In this document: one piece after another, positions 29,042-37,297 of the stretch
Position numbering within the stretch: the stretch's first letter is position 1
How the letters are laid out: the number at the start of each line of letters is the position of its first letter
Assembly: GCA_037975125.1 (NCBI GenBank)
Contig: JAJQOW010000014.1
Coordinates: 23,521,914 to 23,585,913 of the forward strand
Direction: 5' to 3'
From: Latrodectus hesperus
Taxonomy: Eukaryota; Arthropoda; Arachnida; Araneae; Theridiidae
Length of the DNA: 64,000 nucleotides
The notes under the pieces: generated by a model
Seen by the model: the letters and a program-made list of their open reading frames with translations, nothing else
Told to the model about the DNA's origin: nothing
Databases searched by the model: none
Translations under genes and position numbers: made by a program

Positions 29042-29819
29042 ATAAATATATAATTACTATTTAAGTTAAGTTATTGCCTTTTAACAAGTAATACAGGATA
29101 ATTGAAATATTTGATTTAAACTGCTCAACTGCTCTACAGTATTTGAGCAATGTTTTAACGATCTGATGCTTTGTTAGAAAAGGGTTATTGTTTCTGTGAA
29201 ATAAATTGCTTTCCCTTTAGTTAAATTAATTATCTGATATATTATTTGGTAAATGTTAAATAGAATTCTTATATAGAGTTAATGAATATTGTTGTGAAAT
29301 ATTTGTTAATAATTTTTTAAATTCATATTTTTCTTTCTACAAGTGATATTTTACAATCCATTTACTACACACCAATATTAAATATCAAACTCGCAATATT
29401 TATCAGAATATTTTTATACGTTAAATTTTATTGTAAAATTTCAAAAATAGAGAAAATACTTATATTTTGTTTTTAGAAATAAAATTTATTTCTAATTAAA
29501 GAGACAGGCCTAATATATTGTCTTTCTCAATATATTTCCTCTTCTTCAATTACATTTTATTTTTTAAAAAAATATTCTTTAATGGAAATTAAGGGAAGTT
29601 CTGTCTGCTCATGATACTGTAAATTAGCTTTAACATTAGTTTTATCTTTATAAATATTGAAAGAAATGTGTCCTTAACTGTGAATATGTCTTTAACTACA
29701 TGCATTTTTTCTTTTAGCTTATTCAAACATTGGAAGAAGATGAATTTTCTACTAAAAACAAGTTGCCATGGAAGCTATCGCAGGTGCTGTCTATCATGTG
29801 CGGTGAATCTGATGCATGA
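154..29819 (+). CDS. PlexA: Plexin A (semaphorin receptor), 3' portion, 29 exons, 5' partial
   Basis: Single-pass receptor for semaphorins, acting at the plasma membrane in axon guidance; the cytoplasmic GAP domain acts on Rap/Ras-type GTPases (family knowledge). Twenty-nine exons join in phase to 1,295 codons ending in TGA at 29817. Order in the window-relative protein: PSI2 (about 1-30), IPT-like linker, PSI3 (155-190), four IPT/TIG repeats (about 209-610), a 23-residue TM helix (629-651), a coiled-coil juxtamembrane segment, then RasGAP lobe 1 (731-860), RhoGTPase-binding insert (865-1054) and RasGAP lobe 2 (1055-1295). Visible catalytic features are the Arg pair in LLLRR (819-820) and the Arg in LPLRFW (1145). 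Full-length plexin A is about 1,900 residues, so signal peptide, Sema and PSI1 lie upstream. The motifs [22 protein letters not shown] and [19 protein letters not shown] are close to class A plexins rather than class B. Every junction but one is GT-AG. Confidence 0.97.
1185..1316 (+). CDS. PlexA: Plexin A exon b: linker after PSI2
   Basis: 44 codons beginning [16 protein letters not shown] and ending VKVDNIQ; phase 0 at both ends, donor gtgtgt. First half of the IPT-like module between PSI2 and PSI3. Confidence 0.95.
2363..2470 (+). CDS. PlexA: Plexin A exon c
   Basis: 36 codons, [18 protein letters not shown] onward, ending YCEEMV. Acceptor ttttacag, donor gtaagt, phase 0. Strongly conserved plexin A segment between PSI2 and PSI3. 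Confidence 0.95.
3642..3735 (+). CDS. PlexA: Plexin A exon d
   Basis: Encodes [19 protein letters not shown] and continues to the conserved DNPENIH. Donor gtttgt leaves one base of a Val codon completed in the next exon. Confidence 0.94.
3970..4154 (+). CDS. PlexA: Plexin A exon e: PSI3 domain
   Basis: Cys-rich module with [24 protein letters not shown] and YEHC, then the start of IPT1 (PNPQITS). Acceptor tttttccag, donor gtaact. Confidence 0.95.
5071..5240 (+). CDS. PlexA: Plexin A exon f: IPT1, first half
   Basis: Typical IPT/TIG opening with [18 protein letters not shown]. Acceptor ttatag, donor gtaagc; ends on two bases of a Gln codon. Confidence 0.95.
5370..5687. mobile_element. MITE with 8-bp TSD in plexin intron
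   Basis: A 302-bp element (5378-5679) flanked by the exact 8-bp repeat AAACATTG. Its ends form an imperfect inverted repeat of about 24 bp (GGWTMAAATTTACTGTAYGG then TCAC). Subterminal TTTGGCG motifs occur near both ends. No coding capacity. An 8-bp duplication is typical of hAT (or P) elements. Confidence 0.8.
7200..7329 (+). CDS. PlexA: Plexin A exon g: IPT1, second half
   Basis: Encodes [15 protein letters not shown] and finishes the first IPT strand set. Donor gtgggt chosen because the next exon must enter in phase 0. Confidence 0.93.
7791..8092 (+). repeat. Diverged tRNA-derived SINE copy and tail fragment in plexin intron
   Basis: 7791-7946 aligns by eye with the SINE at 53384-53555: a tRNA-like head with a degenerate B box (GGTTCAGATTCC), then the body and a tail ending near TGTTGAGTGTCAAAA. 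8045-8092 is a second tail fragment (ATGGCCATTGAGCGACAAAG). Confidence 0.6.
8393..8529 (+). CDS. PlexA: Plexin A exon h: IPT2, first half
   Basis: [18 protein letters not shown] followed by [11 protein letters not shown] and ALPCNVTS. Acceptor ttttatag, donor gtaagt, leaves two bases. Confidence 0.95.
9015..9206 (+). CDS. PlexA: Plexin A exon i: IPT2 end and IPT3 start
   Basis: Closes IPT2 ([17 protein letters not shown]) and opens IPT3 ([17 protein letters not shown]). Acceptor tttggtag, donor gtaaga. Confidence 0.94.
9691..9784 (+). CDS. PlexA: Plexin A exon j: IPT3 core
   Basis: [19 protein letters not shown], ending NEEYNG. The donor gtatgt at 9785 is fixed by the phase of the next exon. 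Confidence 0.93.
10355..10618 (+). CDS. PlexA: Plexin A exon k: IPT3 end and linker to IPT4
   Basis: 88 codons. [18 protein letters not shown] closes IPT3; [16 protein letters not shown] and [10 protein letters not shown] lead into IPT4. Acceptor atttcag, donor gtaagt, phase 0. Confidence 0.95.
11054..11230 (+). CDS. PlexA: Plexin A exon l: IPT4
   Basis: [18 protein letters not shown], then [12 protein letters not shown]. Acceptor cattag. The donor gtaaaa is weak but is the only one that keeps the frame. Confidence 0.93.
11252..11283. repeat. (TTA)n microsatellite in plexin intron
   Basis: About ten TTA/TAT units followed by a T-rich run. Confidence 0.9.
11735..11984 (+). CDS. PlexA: Plexin A exon m: transmembrane helix and juxtamembrane
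   Basis: The hydrophobic run starting [14 protein letters not shown] is encoded at 11822-11890 and is followed by the stop-transfer AYRRKS. The coiled-coil segment [13 protein letters not shown] begins the cytoplasmic region. Leaves one base. Confidence 0.96.
12858..13000 (+). CDS. PlexA: Plexin A exon n: juxtamembrane to RasGAP
   Basis: [15 protein letters not shown] continues the coiled coil; [18 protein letters not shown] is the conserved entry to the GAP fold. Donor gtttgt. Confidence 0.95.
14624..14754 (+). CDS. PlexA: Plexin A exon o: RasGAP lobe 1
   Basis: [30 protein letters not shown]. Acceptor ttttcag, donor gtatat, leaves two bases of an Arg codon. Confidence 0.95.
15369..15428 (+). 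CDS. PlexA: Plexin A exon p: RasGAP, 60 nt
   Basis: Small exon encoding [19 protein letters not shown]; required to connect the flanking exons in phase. Donor gtatgt. Confidence 0.95.
15440..15705. mobile_element. MITE just inside a plexin intron
   Basis: A 250-bp element (15448-15697) whose ends are inverted (GGCACAGGTG at left; CACCTGTGCT at right), with further similarity inward. Flanks CTTATTTT and TTTATTTT form a 7/8 target duplication. It carries several TTTTGGCG/CGCCAAAA motifs. It starts only 19 nt after the end of the 60-nt plexin exon. Confidence 0.65.
16286..16363 (+). CDS. PlexA: Plexin A exon q: RasGAP, first catalytic Arg
   Basis: [16 protein letters not shown], ending HPKLLLR plus two bases of the next Arg codon. 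The arginine-finger pair therefore straddles the intron. Confidence 0.95.
17137..17203 (+). CDS. PlexA: Plexin A exon r: RasGAP, second Arg
   Basis: Completes the second Arg codon, then [20 protein letters not shown]. Acceptor ttccag, donor gtaagt, phase 0 at the 3' end. Confidence 0.95.
18770..18916 (+). CDS. PlexA: Plexin A exon s: lobe 1 to GTPase-binding insert
   Basis: [19 protein letters not shown] is near-invariant in plexin [20 protein letters not shown] leads into the RhoGTPase-binding domain. 49 codons, phase 0. Confidence 0.97.
19755..19814. repeat. Imperfect hairpin in plexin intron
   Basis: Arms 19755-19781 and 19788-19814 pair over 27 nt with two mismatches and a 6-nt T-rich loop. 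Confidence 0.7.
20005..20194 (+). CDS. PlexA: Plexin A exon t: RhoGTPase-binding domain
   Basis: [19 protein letters not shown] is the ubiquitin-like RBD strand-helix; [13 protein letters not shown] follows. Acceptor ctttag, donor gtgagt, leaves one base. Confidence 0.96.
20422..20525 (+). CDS. PlexA: Plexin A exon u: RhoGTPase-binding domain
   Basis: [18 protein letters not shown], then [11 protein letters not shown], matching the plexin RBD. Donor gtattc fixed by phase. Confidence 0.95.
21347..21443 (+). CDS. PlexA: Plexin A exon v: RhoGTPase-binding domain end
   Basis: [19 protein letters not shown], ending KSHKY. Leaves one base. The LVPKQ motif is shared by plexin A proteins. Confidence 0.95.
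21575..21672 (+). CDS. PlexA: Plexin A exon w: linker to lobe 2
   Basis: Variable Ser/Pro-rich linker ([16 protein letters not shown]) then the conserved KYWHL. Acceptor ctttag, donor gtaagt. Confidence 0.93.
22588..22677 (+). CDS. PlexA: Plexin A exon x: RasGAP lobe 2 start
   Basis: 30 codons: VRHHD, then [15 protein letters not shown], near-invariant in plexins. Phase 0, donor gtaagt. Confidence 0.96.
23477..23646 (+). CDS. PlexA: Plexin A exon y: RasGAP lobe 2, GC donor
   Basis: [38 protein letters not shown]. The exon ends AACAG and is followed by gcaagt. Only this non-canonical GC donor gives the conserved SNSLPLRFW join; the nearby GT at 23650 would lead into an in-frame stop. Confidence 0.94.
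23645..23652 (+). other. PlexA: GC-AG intron donor site
   Basis: Sequence AG|GCAAGT. The rest of the donor matches the U1 consensus well, as GC donors usually do. The 1,715-nt intron ends in a normal atttcag at 25361. Confidence 0.93.
25362..25574 (+). CDS. PlexA: Plexin A exon z: RasGAP lobe 2, third Arg
   Basis: [20 protein letters not shown] contains the lobe 2 catalytic Arg; [19 protein letters not shown] and [15 protein letters not shown] follow. Acceptor atttcag, donor gtgagt. Confidence 0.96.
25711..26009 (+). mobile_element. tRNA-derived SINE (family 2) with 10-bp TSD
   Basis: The 279-bp insertion 25721-25999 is flanked by exact TATATTATTA duplications. It starts with a tRNA-like head (A-box-like GGTTTAGTGGCA, B box GGTTCGATCCT) and has a GC-richer body. 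A second copy lies inverted at 61436-61682. It sits in the plexin intron after the LPLRFW exon. Confidence 0.88.
26274..26349 (+). CDS. PlexA: Plexin A exon aa
   Basis: [20 protein letters not shown], ending AEESR. Acceptor cttatag, donor gtaagt, phase 0 at the 3' end. Confidence 0.95.
27010..27400 (-). pseudogene. Decayed non-LTR retrotransposon RNase H tail
   Basis: Reverse-strand translation contains [20 protein letters not shown], a recognisable RNase H C-terminal motif with a stop just before it. Further on comes [14 protein letters not shown] and the degraded Cys tail usual in arthropod LINE pol proteins. Located in a plexin intron. Confidence 0.7.
28722..28796 (+). CDS. PlexA: Plexin A exon ab
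   Basis: [20 protein letters not shown], ending KYNEQ; 25 codons. Acceptor attacag, donor gtatgt. Confidence 0.94.
28972..29036. repeat. (TA)n microsatellite in plexin intron
   Basis: About 65 bp of uninterrupted TA repeats. Confidence 0.95.
29718..29819 (+). CDS. PlexA: Plexin A terminal coding exon
   Basis: [20 protein letters not shown] and a short tail ending CGESDA, stop TGA at 29817-29819. Position and length fit the plexin A C-terminus; the last residues are divergent, as usual for the family. Confidence 0.92.
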   Translation, partial: LIQTLEEDEFSTKNKLPWKLSQVLSIMCGESDA

Positions 29820-31140
29820 CAGATTTAAACATATTTAGTTGTTTAAAACATTCCATTTGTGTTCGCTAGACTCTTTTGAGAGATGAAATATCAAGCACTC
29901 TGTAATAGCAGGGCTACTACACTGTGTTGCAAGAAAAACTTTCTTATGTCTGACATTTCTCACAATGCATTTTTTTTTTTAATTTGGGAGGATGTCGTCG
30001 CACAGGTACTTTTACCCCAAAACCTTTTTATCTCATGAATAAAGTGTGAACTCTTTTGTAACCAGCGCATGTGCAATTTGTGTAGAAACTGAACTTTTTC
30101 TACCAGGAAAACAAAAAAAAAAACTGTTTTGGTGTCTTACAGCAGCTAATGGTGCTCATTGTAGATCAAGATGTAGAAGAGGATGCAAAAAAAATAATAA
30201 TAAAACTAAAGAGGCATTTGTTTATCGTCTTGTGTTGCTCCCATAGCATATGCAGATGTTTAGTATTCCATTCTACTGTAGGAAAAAAGTCAAGATTGAG
30301 ATTAAGCCATCATATCAGTGCCTTGCATTGCTTCGTCCTAAGCTCTTCAGATTGCGGGCATCTGACTCCAAAACGCCTGCTTTGAGATTAATTTTGAGAA
30401 CCTGCATCGAGCCCCAAACACCCGACCGCGCCGTGGTGCTCGACAGCCTCGGCACTCGACGCCACTTTTTCGTGTGTCTTCCAAACGAAGTTTGCTTTTT
30501 TTCTTCTCGTAATGATTTTTTCATAGTTCCTTTTTTTATTTGACGACTGTGATTGCATGCGCTGGCCATTTCTCCATTCCCTCTTCCATCGCAGTCCAAT
30601 GAGTAGGACTGCTCTGCAGTTGTTCATCTTCTGAGGAGGGAATACAAACATTATTTTAAGTTTCGGCTGGCTAAAATGTGTTGAAAAGCTTGGCAACAAT
30701 CAATGCTCGCGGTAAAAAAAAAAAAAAAATTTGAATGACACGAGCTTGTAATGCCAGACGCGAGCCTGTCATACTAACATTGTTTACGAAGTATAAAATT
30801 GCTGCACTGTGATACTCTTCTCTCTGTAGTTTGTACAAAAGAAAGAAACTATTTCAAAGAAACAAGTAAGCTGGCTCGGTGCTGTATGCTGATTTCAGAC
30901 GCATACACAAATTGTCAGCTCATGTATAGATGTTATTGTAACTTATGGTCGTCGGCTCTTGTTCCATATTTTATAGATAATCAAATCCATCAGTGTTGTT
31001 TGTGTGAACTCAGTGGAGACATTTTTTCCAATGGCACTCTGTCCACCTTCATTACTCTAAAGCTAAAGAAGAAAAAAATTCCTAAGAGAGCTTATTTTGC
31101 TCTGGCAGTTTTAAAAAGAGCTTGTGCATGTTTCAGAATC
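29820..31140 (+). other. PlexA: Probable plexin 3'UTR
   Basis: Follows the plexin stop codon directly. It includes a less AT-rich block at about 30280-30750. Open frames here on both strands overlap one another and show no known motif, so I read the block as untranslated. The true 3' end cannot be fixed by eye. Confidence 0.55.
30038..30043 (+). terminator. PlexA: Candidate polyadenylation signal for plexin
   Basis: First AATAAA after the stop codon, 218 nt downstream. Other AATAAA hexamers occur near 31818, 32064 and 32549, so longer 3'UTRs are possible. Confidence 0.35.
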
Positions 31141-33861
31141 TAGTTGTTGGACGTGTGTATTTTTTCTTTTAATTTTTTCTTCTCTTTTTCTAATATTTTT
31201 ACCTTTTATAAATATTCTTTTAAAAGAATATTTGTAGAAGATAAAAATATTTCTATAGCATTCATTTAAAAGCATTTTAATGTGGAAATTTTAAAAATCT
31301 TATAGAATTGTGAAATATTTATTTGAATGATGAAATTAATTTATTTTTCGGGATTATTGTGTTTAATGGCATTTTAACATTATGTGTTTAAAATTTTGAG
31401 AACATCATTGTCAATATTTTATTCTGTTATAATATTTTGTTTTAAAGATTTTTTTATGAAAAAATTTTTTAAACATACATTAGTACTTAATTGCATAAAA
31501 AAGGGAATAATTAAAACTTTTTATGTGTAATAAGTTCAAATTATTTGTTTTCTAATTTTGTTTTTAGCTTATATAGATATTTGTTCATAAATCAGTATTA
31601 CCCTCTGCATGAATGCCAAATTGTTTATATTCTTCAAAGTTAAGTAAAGAATGGTTAGAAAGTATACAGTGCATGATGCTTACAGTTTTTGGGATATTCC
31701 GTATCATTTTATTACCTTTTGTCATTACGATACAACACTCAAATCTGTCATTTTTATAACAAAGCTCTGATTGTAAAATTTCAGATTCGTGTTTTGTGTT
31801 ACCTGGAAAGTACCAGTTGTAAAATAAATAATAATAATAAAGAAAAATATCATTGTTGCGGAATTATGTGCAACAAAAGTCTGTAAGAAAAAAGTCACTT
31901 TTATGTACTTACATAAATCAAATGTAATTCAATGTGCGGAACAAATTGATATTATTGTATCTTCTTGTATGCATACTATTGTTGACAGTGCTGCTGCCCC
32001 TTGTACATTTCTATTCAGAGTATGAGCACGCATGATTTTTTTTTTAAAAAAAATAATGAAAATATCATATTGTAAATAAAAATAACCCATATATATATAT
32101 ATATATACATAGCATGGATCAGAGCTCTAGTCTACTGCAATGAGAGCTTGCATTCATTGTATTTATTTCTGAGAATTCAGTTATGTATGAAAGATGTGTT
32201 TTTATTATTATTAATATTGCAATATTTAGCATTTTATTACTGTAAAACATTTAAATGTGGTTTATTTTTTAATCAAAGATCCAAAATATCATCAAATCAA
32301 TGCACTGGATGTAATACGTAATTAAATTTATATACAAATGAAATATTTTGTATATAAATTTAGTTGTGTATTTTAATTTTAAGGATTGTGTAATATTATC
32401 TATACAAAGTAACTAATCTAAAATATTTTACGTATTAAAAAAAATTGTTTTTCTGAATTTAAGGTGAATAATTTTTTTTTTGTTTGTAAAGAAACTGCCT
32501 AAATTTCTAATTAAAAATATCGTGTTTCATTTGCTTAGTTTTGTTAAAAATAAAGAGTTAAATAATGTATTTTGTATTCAGCAAACATTACATTTCAAAG
32601 CATAGGTCTTCATTGTAATCTTTCGGGCTGCTGTTCTGATCCAAGTGTGCTTCTCCCTACTGGCTGTGTCAATGCACTGGATGTATTTAATTTTGTTTTA
32701 TCAGACCTTATCAAGTCTGCTCATGCCGCTTCACAAATGTTCCATTTTGTACCCTGTGATGTAGCAGACGCTAAGTAATCAATTGTAGGTTAGAATTTTA
32801 AATGAAAAAAAAAAGCTCTATATGCATAAAAAGTTAAAGTCTTAACTCCACATATAAAAATTTATGAAGATGCAGCAACATAATAAAGTCTTAAATCTGT
32901 GTGCTAAATATAATCTGTTCATTTTGTATTTCCTATCGCAAAACCATTTTGTTCATAGTTTATTAACTATACTAACTATTAAATGTTCTAATTATTTGTA
33001 TTCTTTATCTATTTTATGTTTTACTTTGTTATAATTGGGATAATATTTAAATTTAATGCACTGCTCAAAACAATTAAAGGATATTGCGGTTTTAGGTGGA
33101 TCTTGTGGCTGGGAAACTTTTTAGCTGATTGACTAGACGTAGTACGTTATATGAGAATAAATTACACATGTTTGGCAGAAAAAAAAATGCATTTTATTGC
33201 GCATTTTTACAAAAGGAAAAAATCCATTTTCAGCCAAAAAATTTCGTTTAGTTCTTTATTTTATGTAAGACTTACAATATCCTTTAATTGTTTTGAGCAG
33301 TGTAGTTTGAATAGTGGGATTTAATTATTTATATAATAACTTAATTGAAACTGAATTACGTTTGAAAGTATTTCTTAAATGATGCCTACAGAAAATAACT
33401 AATTTATGATAGTTTCTTATCATTTATAGAAATAAAATATATAACTAAATTGTAACAATAAATGTGAGTGAGTGTTATTTCTATAAATAGCTCTGAAATA
33501 CATTTACTTACAGTTTATTTTTCTTAATATTGCTAAATATTGAAATATTCATTACTATAATATTTAGCAGTATTTTAATATGGTTAATTGATGAAATATG
33601 GGAAATTACTTGTAAAACAAAGATTCCTTATATCAGCAAATGAAATATTTTATATATGAATTTTAACTTTAAATATAAAAGTGTATTAAAAAATATATCA
33701 TCTATATAAAATTAATAAACTGTATTTATCTTTTTGAGATTTGTATAATGAAACAATATTGATCAGATGATAACACTACAATGTCAACAATTATTTTTTG
33801 TTATTTTGATGTAATTACAATTTTGTATTGTTGCTGCATCTGAATCTGCCTCCTCCCAAAA
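31141..33861. other. AT-rich stretch, no gene recognised
   Basis: Long AT-rich sequence with scattered AATAAA hexamers and a short TA run near 32090. It may contain distal 3'UTR. No domain, splice pattern or mobile element seen. Confidence 0.6.
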
Positions 33862-34134
33862 TCACACTTCAACACTCTCATCATACGTTGTGCGAGTGAT
33901 GTGTTGTGTGTGTATGCATGTGTGTTTATTCCCTTGAATGTTAAATGTTCCATCAGAACTAAATCTAGTAGCTGGTACCACTTGAGGATTCAATCCCGAT
34001 GAACCGAAGATTTTTAACATCTTTCTTTTCAGAGGTTGGCGGTCGGCCCATTTGAAAGTCTTTTGTGTGTTATCAGCTTCTAGGTTTTTTTTACTATTCT
34101 GTAATTTTTTTCCTTGTTCCGCTATACTTGCCAC
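33862..34134 (-). pseudogene. Unidentified open frame, possible retro-pseudogene
   Basis: An 88-90 codon reading frame of ordinary composition in AT-rich surroundings (for example QPLKRKMLKIFGSSGLNPQV). The frame upstream is interrupted by stops and the C-terminal part runs into CA-repeat-like sequence. I do not recognise the family. It could be chance, a decayed retrocopy or a small real exon. Confidence 0.25.
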
Positions 34135-34629
34135 AAACTGGAGTCTGCATGAAAGTCATTCAGTCGCAAAATTAGACCGGAATTTATATACATTTAAGAC
34201 TTCCTGTCATACTCAAGTTTGTGGTGGTTGTTGTATACACCTGCTTTTTGTACAACCTTCAATGACTTTGTAAAATATTTATAGAATATTTTTATTATGG
34301 TATTGGTTTATAGATTCTGTAATTTGCTCAAATGGTTTCCTGCATTAAAATGGCGTATCATCACATTCTTGAAGTTTTTTCTTTTATTCCTACCTCATTT
34401 TACACTTATTAATACACATCTGATACTGTTCACGTCCTAGCAAAATATGAATATTGTCATTTAAGCATTAGGAATGCTGATATATTAAGTGCATCTGCAC
34501 TAATTTTTTGGACTCCAAAATTGTCAAAGCATACATATAGAATAAGCTTTAATTTTTATCATGATCAGTGTGTATTATGACAATAAAAATCATTGTAAAT
34601 GTTTCATTTTACAAATAACACTAGCCAAC

Positions 34630-34790
34630 ATGCCGAGCTGGCAGCGCTCAAGACTAAAGTTCAATATCTCGTGGGTTCGATTACTACTTCAGCCACTTTA
34701 AGTAGTTTGAATTACACTTTAAACTGTCAATCTAGCTAGATGCAGAAAAAAGTAATTATAGAGTGCTAAATCAAATCAAACACTAGTCAT
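34630..34790 (+). repeat. tRNA-derived SINE copy (family 1), diverged
   Basis: Head GCCGAGCTGGCAGCGCTCAA with B box GGGTTCGATTA, then the TTACACTTTAAACTGTCAAT body shared with the copies near 36.2 and 53.5 kb. Confidence 0.65.
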
Positions 34791-34872
34791 TAAAAGTTAT
34801 TTAAAATATTTTTATCTACATTTGTAAGCAAATATACATAAAAAAAAATGTAAATGGAAATACGATTGTTTG

Positions 34873-34936
34873 CATAAGAAGTAAAAATTGTACAAAATTT
34901 AATATCTAAAGTTTTGTACAATTTTTACCTCTTATG
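34873..34936. repeat. 25-bp-arm hairpin
   Basis: Arms 34873-34897 and 34912-34936 are complementary with a single mismatch around a 14-nt loop. Size and shape resemble a pre-miRNA, but the stem is almost perfect and very AT-rich. Confidence 0.8.
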
Positions 34937-35345
34937 ATTTACAGAGAAATATCATTGTGTCACAAAACATATCTTGAACAAAAAGGGAGAACGGAGAAAA
35001 ATTAAAACTTTTAATAAGGAATATATTCTTAGTGTGTCAGTATTGACTTTCTTTTCTCTAAATAAGTTTTAGACACTAGAAGAGAATGCAAAAATCATAT
35101 CAAAATATATTCCTCCTGGGCACTTTTTCCATTATAGCTCCGTTTATGATTTTAATGAAATAGCATGTTTCTTACAGAGAAGTGAAAATAATATATATGA
35201 TGATTTTAATGTGGCTCAAAATTTTATTTTAAATGTATTCCAATCATTTTTTTTCGCAAAAATTGAGTCAAGATTTAAAAACAAAGCTAAAGCAAGATGG
35301 TGCAAAAGATAGTAGGCTGATAATTTTGTCCGTTAAATTTTTTAG

Positions 35346-35819
35346 TTTTTGGTGGTGGTGGAACTAATTTTCATCTGGTCTAGTTCCACTAGATCAGATC
35401 CATGAGTTCATAGATAGCCAAGAAGTCCAAAAGCTGTTGTGGACTTTTCACGGCCTCTTCACGAGAAAACCCCAAGCACTTCAAGATGTGTTGCGGGCAA
35501 AACGGAACATTGTGGGGCATGATGGGTATTTTCTTTCACCGTCTTCAAAGATCATACCCTTCAAGTGGCCAGTAGAATGTCGAGACAGTGTCGTCTGATG
35601 TACTCTGGAGCCCTTAAATGTTGTGGCGGCTCCAGGATGTCTTTGGAAGTACCAAGGGTGAGCAGGAGGGTCAGCCCAGGTTTTAGAAGTAAGTTGCTTA
35701 GTAATGGAAGATATCTCTGATGGTGTTAGTGCCATGCGATCTTCCGGGTTTAAAGGATTACCAGCAGCAGCCTTTGCAAGGTCATCGCCTACTTCATTCC
35801 CAGGCAGACCAACATGTGA
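35346..35819 (-). pseudogene. 5'-truncated non-LTR retrotransposon, RNase H and 3' tail
   Basis: Reverse strand encodes HVGLPGNEVGDDLAKAAAG (RNase H), then TWADPPAHPWYFQRHPGAA and a Cys/His tail with a frameshift near CPTMFRF. Stop and a short 3'UTR containing ACTAGACCAGATG follow. A near-identical segment lies inverted at 39.7-40.05 kb. Confidence 0.85.
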
Positions 35820-36185
35820 GGGTTTTTTTTATTTATTAAGTTATCGATGTGATTGTTAAGCAGTTTCCACCAGAAATAAACATTGACGTTTAAATAAGTT
35901 TTATCAATAATTATTTAATTCATAAAATGATTTTTTAGTGGTTTCTAAAAATGTAAACTTTTTTTTAAACAATACACGATGCAAATGGAATATTTACGAC
36001 AGTTATTTACGATTTTTTTCTTTCACGTTTTGGCGATTATCATACAGGGGCATAATATATAAGGCCTACTTCTGTTTATTGGTTTCAATTAAAGACTGAA
36101 GAAAAGTGGAGGAAATCGGCAATGAAGTAAAAAATGTTGTCCATCTCTTCCAAAGGGATAAATAGCATTTGGACTTTCCTCTTCC

Positions 36186-36360
36186 GAGCTGATAGCCAAA
36201 TGATTAGCGCTTTTACCTTCGGTCCAACAGTTCGTGGGTTCGTATCTCACCTTGGGCTTGGGTGATTGGTGTGGTTTTGAATCCACTTTAAACCTTAGGT
36301 CCCAGTTAAGTTAGCTTTTGAGTACAAAAAATGACCCTTGAGTCGCAAAACAACACAAAG
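36186..36360 (+). repeat. tRNA-derived SINE (family 1)
   Basis: Head with A box GATTAGCGCTTTTACC and B-box region GTGGGTTCGTATC, then the body TTTGAATCCACTTTAAACCT and tail ATGACCCTTGAGTCGCAAAA. Same family as 34.6 and 53.4 kb. Confidence 0.8.
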
Positions 36361-37090
36361 TTTTTCTAAAATGAGTCCTGACAAAGAAGTGACAGAGTTC
36401 CATGCCAGGTCAACACCCCCTAAAGACAAGGCATGCACACAGCTATTGTGTGTCATCCGTCTGAAGCAAGTTATTTCGTCTCCTTTAAGGCGATCTAAAT
36501 AATTCACTTTTTGTCAGGTATTCAGACAAATGTTCAATTTATTTGAATTACACAACAAGTAATTATGTAATTATCTGGTAATTGTTTGGAAAATTTTAAC
36601 ATTTGTGTTAAAGAGATCTATATTAAATTATAATTAATAAAATAAAAACTGAATAGAATATTTTCCAAGATCACATTTTTGATTTTAAAAAAGACAAATT
36701 TATAAGCTCATTGCTTTATTTAAATGATTAAATTTTTAAAAAAAAGAGTATTTCACTTTATTATAATGTTACTTATAAAAATGTTAGAATTAAACAAAAC
36801 AAAATACTTAATTTACCAAACTAAATGATTAGAAAATAAGAAATAAAAAATATATATATATATATATATTTGTGTGTGTAGTTCTTAGGTCAAAATTGTT
36901 TTTAATAATTATAATAAATTATTATGAATTTTGTTTTATTTGTTTTCCCTAATTTCCAGTTTTTTAATTTATCAGCCATTATTTGTAGTTTTATAAGATT
37001 TTTTAGTAACTTGTAGAAAAAATTTATGAAGTTATTTGGATCATGTTTTAAATATGCCCCAGCTTCGTTTTTCTTTTACTTCAAAATTCA

Positions 37091-37226
37091 ATTTAATGAT
37101 TATTGTGAAACACTTTAAAATGTAGAATCATTGTGTGTTGTATGATATAATGGAATAAATTTTCCATTATATCATACAACACACAATGATTCTACATTTT
37201 AAAGTGTTTCACAATAATCATTAAAT
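37091..37226. repeat. Perfect 64-bp inverted repeat with 8-nt loop
   Basis: Arms 37091-37154 and 37163-37226 are exact reverse complements over 64 bp, with loop ATAAATTT. Beyond the arms, similarity continues imperfectly for about 10 bp. No transposase or tRNA-like features inside. Confidence 0.95.
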
Positions 37227-37297
37227 ATGAATTGCATGATATAATCTGAAAATATTAACAATGCTTGGTGTATTAGTATTGAATATATAAAGGCATA

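Noticed and set aside
30315..30699. Minus-strand open frames of 94 and 103 codons
   Set aside because: Overlap each other and plus-strand frames in the same block, with no known motif; explained by local base composition.
32572..32778. Plus-strand 68-codon open frame
   Set aside because: No recognisable domain, no splice context, AT-rich surroundings.
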